From positions 43,116 to 107,115 of the IMG/VR virus record IMGVR_UViG_3300022935_000010: a stretch of 64,000 nt of DNA; one strand, given 5' to 3'. The notes beneath the pieces are model-generated. The model was not told the origin of the DNA, ran no database searches, and saw only the letters and a list, made by a program, of their open reading frames with translations. Made by a program: the position numbers and the translations under genes. The stretch comes from a virus. Below, one piece after another: positions 60,201 through 64,000 of the stretch. How positions within the stretch are numbered: position 1 is the stretch's first letter; every line of letters starts with the position of its first letter.

Positions 60201-62825
60201 CAATCAGTTACCCAATCTAACACAAAGGAATTTATTTTTAATTATGGAAAACTGGATACCGAGTATGAGTATTTGGAGGAAAATTATACAACATCTAGGG
60301 CCAATAGGTCCAAAATAGTACCATTTATTAACAAATGGGGTTACTTAGGAGGTACTGATGCTAGAGGTCACAAATATAGACTTAATGCTTCCCCAGCTTT
60401 TAGTCCAACCAACTTCTCGCCAAGTTTTGAGAAGGAAACCCCAGATCCAATGTACCTTACTCACGAATGGTTGCTTCTAGAGGGAGTTCCTGATGGTTAT
60501 CCTGTTGATAAAATGGAAAGTCAGAATAGCTATTTGCCCTCTAAGATTGACTTGTCTAAAATAAGAAGTGCAGATCCTGCGGATAGCTTGTATTTCTCCT
60601 CCTTTTTTACTGTTGATCCATTGGATTACAGTAGTCCATACAACGTAACTGTTAATACCACAAAGGAGCTTTTCACTCCATTTGTTTATAACAAGTCTAC
60701 TGGATTTTATGATTCCGTATTTAGAGGTGCAAAAATATCTCTGAGAAGAAGAAGTACAGTTGTAAATCCACAGAGCGATCTTGAGAAATATGTGCCTAAC
60801 TTTAGGGGATTCCAAGATTATAAATTTGCATCGGTGCTAAGAATAATACCTGAAACAAGCAATAGTATACAAGCTCCAGTAAGCTATGAAATAATTGAAA
60901 ACACCCAGCAGAAGTGTGTTCTATTTGTTTGTACAGCTGTAATTAAAGATTATAGAGCATTGCCACTTGGATATACTGGAGGAACCGGTGGTAACCCATC
61001 TGTAGACTATACATTACTTTACAGCTTAAGCGATAAAAATAAGGACGCTGGCGTAGGAGCAACCGGAACTACCGGTGCAACTGGCATTCCACTTTATGAG
61101 ATAGATGACATTAAGCTTAGTTCAGCTTTGGATCTATCTATGATCTCAGATAGTTCTGTCACGCAGTTTACTAATCCTGGGTTTATATACACTATACCTA
61201 ACAGTGAATATGACACTGACCTAAGGGAGGAAATAAACACGATATACCCAGTCGGTGCAAGCACTACTATTCCATCTACAGGAAAGGGAAGTTTCAGCGT
61301 ACCTGCAATTTCATCTACCTATCCATGGCCTGTAGGAAGATCTAAAAATTTGGCTTCGTTCGGTCCAGTTAGCTCTAGTTATTATTTTGATATACCGTTT
61401 GCCTTTAGCTCTCCAGTTACTATCCCAGTGGGACCAAGGAGTGCATACGAGGGTAATCCGGTATTCCAGTTAGAGGGGGGTGAGAAATACTTCGACTTCA
61501 TAATGAGGAGGATTTCACTATCTCAAATTTCGGATCGTGTAAATAACGAAAGCCCCTATATTAAGTACAGAACATATTCTTGGAACGAGGATACACAAAC
61601 AACGGAGGAAAGAAGCGATTATTTCCAAATTTATATGCAACAACCTACTGCTCTTTACCGTGCAGCTGGTACATATCCAGTAGCTGATTATTCAGGACCA
61701 CAAACACTTGGACAAAATGAACCTACTGGATATCAAATACAAGTGGGTGGCTCTTCTTATGCATCGGACATTTTAAGATATGCTGGTAAATATGAACCTT
61801 TGTTTAGGAAAATTATTAGATACAAAAACGATAAAACCGATACTATAACTGGATATAGTACGGCTGATTTGAGTTACAGGAATTGTACCTTAGCGCCAGA
61901 GAAAATATCATTCGGGGAGGTACAGAATCTTAACTATAGTAAGGTGTCTCTAGGTAAAAACATATTGGAAAAGTCAGACAACCTTCCATTAGGGCCTGTT
62001 TATCCTTTGGTTGGTGAAACACCAATTGCTAAAAAAGACTTCCCTATTTTCCTTTCAACCTGGGATCCTGGATATTTTAACCTTTATACTTCTGCAACGC
62101 AAAATTCACCTGTTGCTGGTACCCGGTCTATGAGGGAAAATAAGTCATTCTTTGGTTCTAAAATGATGCAAACCCCATACACCATAACGGCGTACACTTT
62201 TATCACTCTTGAGGTAAACAGAACAACAGGGGAAACTGATATTCAGAAGATTAACACTGCTGCTCAAAATGCTTTAAGTGAAATCCAGAGCATTACACCA
62301 AAAACTTCAAACACAGGTATTGGACAGCTTGGAACCGTATTATCTAATGTGGATCTTCAGGTGTTTGACGAAGGTATTTTCCCTGACGTAGAGGTTTTCT
62401 GGCAGAAGAATGAAAGAACTAATACCCTTTATGGATCCATCAGATTGGATAGGATCCTTAGAAGATACCTTTTGAATGCTGGTATAAGCAAGGTATTCGT
62501 TGAAAATATAATAAGTGAATTTGGTGTAGGAGATCCAGAGAATATCAATGATGATATTAAGACTTATATCGACAAAAACGTGGTTCCAATCTACCAAGGA
62601 ATTACTTTCGATCTTTTTGTTAAAAAGACTGGAACAAATCTAACATCCACTGAACTACTACTAAGGGGTGATTTGATAGGTCCTGATAGGATAAGATATT
62701 CGTATTATTCAGAGCCCAATTATAAGCTGACCAAAAGGAATGCTCTTTCATACACCTTTGAGCTTCCACTAGAAAGTGGGAAAAACTACTCAACAACGTT
62801 TGGATTCCAGATTGAAAAAATATAA
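57294..62825 (+). CDS. Giant virion structural protein
   Basis: 1843 aa, the largest product here. Mostly beta-rich, with a few short collagen-like pieces (YTGGTGGNPS, GVGATGTTGATGIPLYE near 1225-1265). An aromatic, Asp-rich N-terminal half (FEFQYDFFYGSGAS, FDFDFWASDYG) suggests structural domains; no enzyme motif seen. Probably part of the tail-fibre network or baseplate periphery. Last gene before a new promoter. Confidence 0.55.
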   Translation: MAAPKLFDYNSSFGLLRTNPKITGNVKVSLDSSGGVWLNSFNANPTLSSDKFKKFEVTGEDSYATDLYNFFDKGSIANDLIFQVGELTDGSSKAQEDFEFQYDFFYGSGASTLIDKNYTENFSFLQPLWLRDELPEFFVIFKIPEPLSYPYTTNVTRIQKTISYKLIQDPDSSETFQIAYGKDNSGQEVIYSSNEIFEGLDLYTNYSVVSGSGKVVEMDELKFQNQVNDVESFFNSQILPNATVVSTFDLRSETKIGKYIRSIVNNKNYKQSPIDFSFQPNTYTYYNGASIKDGVFTESGELLYDYLVSPQSSVQSDFENYVTDGFQRNGIICPNVLNMEFLFNDTDSDLYTINRYFGFYVSKNDLGNFFLNGDYFYEFRNDENNLNLPKPSRNNVGHYEDNKPNFQSSTGGVRLYYEGASGWIPGSYDTNINDAQKLYYITDKSDNFYSLKRYPNYNTTTKTWENNTPDYAKYGPYDGSSFGVTGNTSLPTGSIVVGNTSVNLQDFTGYGDKIGSIKGSLPNSNGRANIGIEFLSTEELDQEIVFKIFWPNGTRSEAAGRYDLIKSGEFGGTLVGWKEGSSYNIGNEHFYNAIDGTTDNVASAFCDCVKSISDVVWDSAPSSSTSVIRAKAAGKKVNSTFKVVAYEDYASFESAYVGLWNNTSAYSSGDVVISSDVYYQAKNNIPAATPGSENLLPPSDSTNWELYYTFSTSGIVKISGIDASVLSGITSFVGGTDYPLSRVAFDIKEINKVVEGSYIQVTSGTGVTGGASMIESVTRYVDDPAFDANGKVTGFRGYKELLVANLRDQKSVIDLGTSGSFNLFEMPKINTGVFSFFDVKDFDFDFWASDYGETPTPEFHRYFQLIPEVRGQIKENVKYLVKSGEIVVDVGTGTERKIPAGKAFIGTSVNYFQDIGFTTTGVESIVVPAIFTQILWKDVDSFYNVKGINFESNLDSFDGFYGIQSISETQSVTQSNTKEFIFNYGKLDTEYEYLEENYTTSRANRSKIVPFINKWGYLGGTDARGHKYRLNASPAFSPTNFSPSFEKETPDPMYLTHEWLLLEGVPDGYPVDKMESQNSYLPSKIDLSKIRSADPADSLYFSSFFTVDPLDYSSPYNVTVNTTKELFTPFVYNKSTGFYDSVFRGAKISLRRRSTVVNPQSDLEKYVPNFRGFQDYKFASVLRIIPETSNSIQAPVSYEIIENTQQKCVLFVCTAVIKDYRALPLGYTGGTGGNPSVDYTLLYSLSDKNKDAGVGATGTTGATGIPLYEIDDIKLSSALDLSMISDSSVTQFTNPGFIYTIPNSEYDTDLREEINTIYPVGASTTIPSTGKGSFSVPAISSTYPWPVGRSKNLASFGPVSSSYYFDIPFAFSSPVTIPVGPRSAYEGNPVFQLEGGEKYFDFIMRRISLSQISDRVNNESPYIKYRTYSWNEDTQTTEERSDYFQIYMQQPTALYRAAGTYPVADYSGPQTLGQNEPTGYQIQVGGSSYASDILRYAGKYEPLFRKIIRYKNDKTDTITGYSTADLSYRNCTLAPEKISFGEVQNLNYSKVSLGKNILEKSDNLPLGPVYPLVGETPIAKKDFPIFLSTWDPGYFNLYTSATQNSPVAGTRSMRENKSFFGSKMMQTPYTITAYTFITLEVNRTTGETDIQKINTAAQNALSEIQSITPKTSNTGIGQLGTVLSNVDLQVFDEGIFPDVEVFWQKNERTNTLYGSIRLDRILRRYLLNAGISKVFVENIISEFGVGDPENINDDIKTYIDKNVVPIYQGITFDLFVKKTGTNLTSTELLLRGDLIGPDRIRYSYYSEPNYKLTKRNALSYTFELPLESGKNYSTTFGFQIEKI

Positions 62826-62841
62826 GGGGATTAAGAGCAAA

Positions 62842-62853
62842 GAATATATAAAC
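62842..62853 (+). promoter_or_regulatory. Putative late promoter element GAATATATAAAC
   Basis: 29 bp before the collagen-like fibre gene and 17 bp after the previous stop. It carries one extra A compared with GATATATA. Confidence 0.4.
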
Positions 62854-62870
62854 AAAGATAAGATAAGAAA

Positions 62871-64000
62871 ATGCCGAATCTGAACATAAAAGCTTTGAAT
62901 GCTGGTGATACTCAGGAGTCAATAAGAGAGAAGGTTAACTCAAATTTTGATTCAATTGTAGCAGCTGGCGGCGGTCCTCAAGGTCAACAGGGACAGCAAG
63001 GTGATCAGGGACCTATCGGTCCTGCTGGTCCTAAGGGGGATCCTGGGCAGGAGGGATTGAGGGGTACGAAATGGTTTGTTCAGGGAGCGGAACCAACAGG
63101 GGGAGCAAGCGACCCTATAAGGGTTGGCGATTATTGGGTACAAACCTTGGTTAATAATTCTATCTTTGAATACACCAGTTCTGGCTGGGTTGATACAGGA
63201 CAAAACCTGAAGGCCTCTGAGGTTTTTGAGGTTGTTGCTGGAATATCTGGACCTACAGGGAGCAAAGATGCCATTGTTATTAGTAGTCCATTTCCTGAAT
63301 TAAACACTTTAGTCATAAGCGACTCTGCTCCTGCGACATCAACGGTTAACCCAACTTACGCTAAATTTTTGATTTCTTCCAATGGTAACAACGATTATCC
63401 AATCATGGAGTTTTCAAAAACAAACGTAAGTGGTATAGGGACACCTTCCGATTATAATAGGCACCCGCAATTCAGATGGATAGATCCATCTGGCACTAAT
63501 TACGACCTTTTATTCTCTGTTCCTCAGGATGATTTCCGAGTTACTTCTGGTGGAAGTATGTTGCTCCAGTCAACTTCCTCTACCCTTAATATTTCCGGTA
63601 ATGGTGGGCTTAATATAACTTCTGGGTCTCAAATGACATTTACCTCAACTGGTGCTATGTCGTTTAATTCCGGAACATCTTTAATGACCTTCTCCTCTCA
63701 GAAATTTAATTTGAGCTCGAGTCTATTTGCACTTTCAGTGCCTATGACTATTTCTGGCGTTACAACCCAATCTCCTCTTTTAAGTCTTCTTAGTAGTGGT
63801 TCTGGGGACACTCTAAAGGTCCAATCTACATCTTCGTCTTCTTCTTACTATCTTCTGAGGCTATTAAGTGCAAGCACAGAAAGATTTAGTGTTAGAAATG
63901 ATGGTAAAGTAACATTCCAAAGACAAGTTAATGCAACGAATAACAATACAAGCTCTACCGCATCTTATAGCCCTACTACCGGCGGATTGTCCGCATGGGA
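62871..64000 (+). CDS. Collagen-like tail fibre protein (5' part, runs off the window)
   Basis: 376 complete codons to the edge without a stop. The N-terminus NIKALNAGDTQESIREKVNS resembles the attachment end of other fibre genes. Residues 35-65 are a Gly-X-Y collagen-like run (positions 62973-63065), with GPQGQQGQQGDQGPIGPAG and more. The rest is Ser/Thr-rich strand repeats (GGLNITSGSQMTFTSTGAMS, NSGTSLMTFSS) typical of beta-helix shafts. A host-recognition fibre is likely. ATG 62871 follows an A-rich leader. Confidence 0.7.
   Translation, partial: MPNLNIKALNAGDTQESIREKVNSNFDSIVAAGGGPQGQQGQQGDQGPIGPAGPKGDPGQEGLRGTKWFVQGAEPTGGASDPIRVGDYWVQTLVNNSIFEYTSSGWVDTGQNLKASEVFEVVAGISGPTGSKDAIVISSPFPELNTLVISDSAPATSTVNPTYAKFLISSNGNNDYPIMEFSKTNVSGIGTPSDYNRHPQFRWIDPSGTNYDLLFSVPQDDFRVTSGGSMLLQSTSSTLNISGNGGLNITSGSQMTFTSTGAMSFNSGTSLMTFSSQKFNLSSSLFALSVPMTISGVTTQSPLLSLLSSGSGDTLKVQSTSSSSSYYLLRLLSASTERFSVRNDGKVTFQRQVNATNNNTSSTASYSPTTGGLSAW
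62973..63065 (+). repeat. Collagen-like Gly-X-Y repeat
   Basis: About ten consecutive Gly-X-Y triplets (residues 35-65 of the fibre protein), rich in Pro and Gln. Folds as a triple helix in fibre trimers. Confidence 0.85.

Noticed and set aside
1-64000. tRNA genes, CRISPR arrays, insertion sequences, attachment sites
   Set aside because: Intergenic gaps are almost all under 120 bp and none holds a cloverleaf, direct-repeat array or terminal inverted repeats.

Overview
The window is the virion-structure half of a large contractile-tailed (T4-type myovirus) phage genome. Several products are recognisable by family signatures: a gp21-type prohead protease, a gp23-type major capsid protein, gp53-, gp27-, gp5-, gp25- and gp6-like baseplate proteins, PhoH, and very large tail or fibre proteins. 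The DNA is AT-rich. Almost no gene has a Shine-Dalgarno sequence; start codons instead follow A-rich leaders. That is typical of phages of Bacteroidota (Flavobacteriia-like hosts), but the host assignment is an inference.

Layout. (1) 1-2.5 kb: the tail of an upstream gene, then three DNA-repair-type genes: a UvdE-fold protein, a NEIL1-like DNA glycosylase and a DEDD 3'-5' exonuclease. (2) 2.5-18.7 kb: head module. It holds a nucleotidyltransferase, a 899-aa Ala-rich protein, a protease-scaffold fusion, the capsid protein and a series of helical proteins of unknown function. Many carry an N-terminal motif of the form K-x-F-x-x-F followed by [LVI]-N-E-[SAGD], which looks like a capsid-targeting and cleavage signal. 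A small enzyme island interrupts this module at 14.7-17.6 kb: glycosyltransferase-like, P-loop kinase-like and asparagine-synthase-like. (3) 18.7-20.1 kb: a second glycosyltransferase-like gene and a convergent gene of unknown function. (4) 20.2-33.6 kb: a long operon with a Nudix hydrolase and the baseplate hub, spike and tube-associated proteins. (5) 33.7-37.0 kb: a ribosomal-S1-like protein translationally coupled to an amidoligase-like protein with a pentapeptide-like tail, then a possible neck protein. (6) 37.0-49.1 kb: baseplate wedge (gp25, gp6, gp7-like) and PKD and beta-propeller proteins. (7) 49.1-50.5 kb: a minus-strand pair, PhoH and a glycosyltransferase. (8) 50.5-64 kb: giant tail or fibre proteins, ending in a collagen-like fibre gene that runs off the window.

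Transcription. A motif GATATATA(A/G/T) recurs in intergenic gaps 25-42 bp before the first gene of most operons (about 2557, 6131, 9994, 17567, 20227, 33655, 37031, 50516, 62842). It is proposed as this phage's late promoter, analogous to the T4 TATAAATA element. Strong hairpin-plus-T terminators follow the capsid gene and the 18.6-kb gene. A third hairpin at 2.55 kb contains a copy of the promoter motif in its loop.

Most promising oddities: the shared head-targeting and cleavage motif, including on a nucleotidyltransferase; a possible internal promoter and start that would make free scaffold from the protease-scaffold gene; a highly codon-optimised S1-like protein coupled to an amidoligase; a NEIL1-type glycosylase in a phage; and a UvdE homologue that seems to have lost its metal ligands. 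No tRNA, CRISPR array, insertion sequence or integrase was seen. Portal, terminase and tail sheath are not recognisable in this window.
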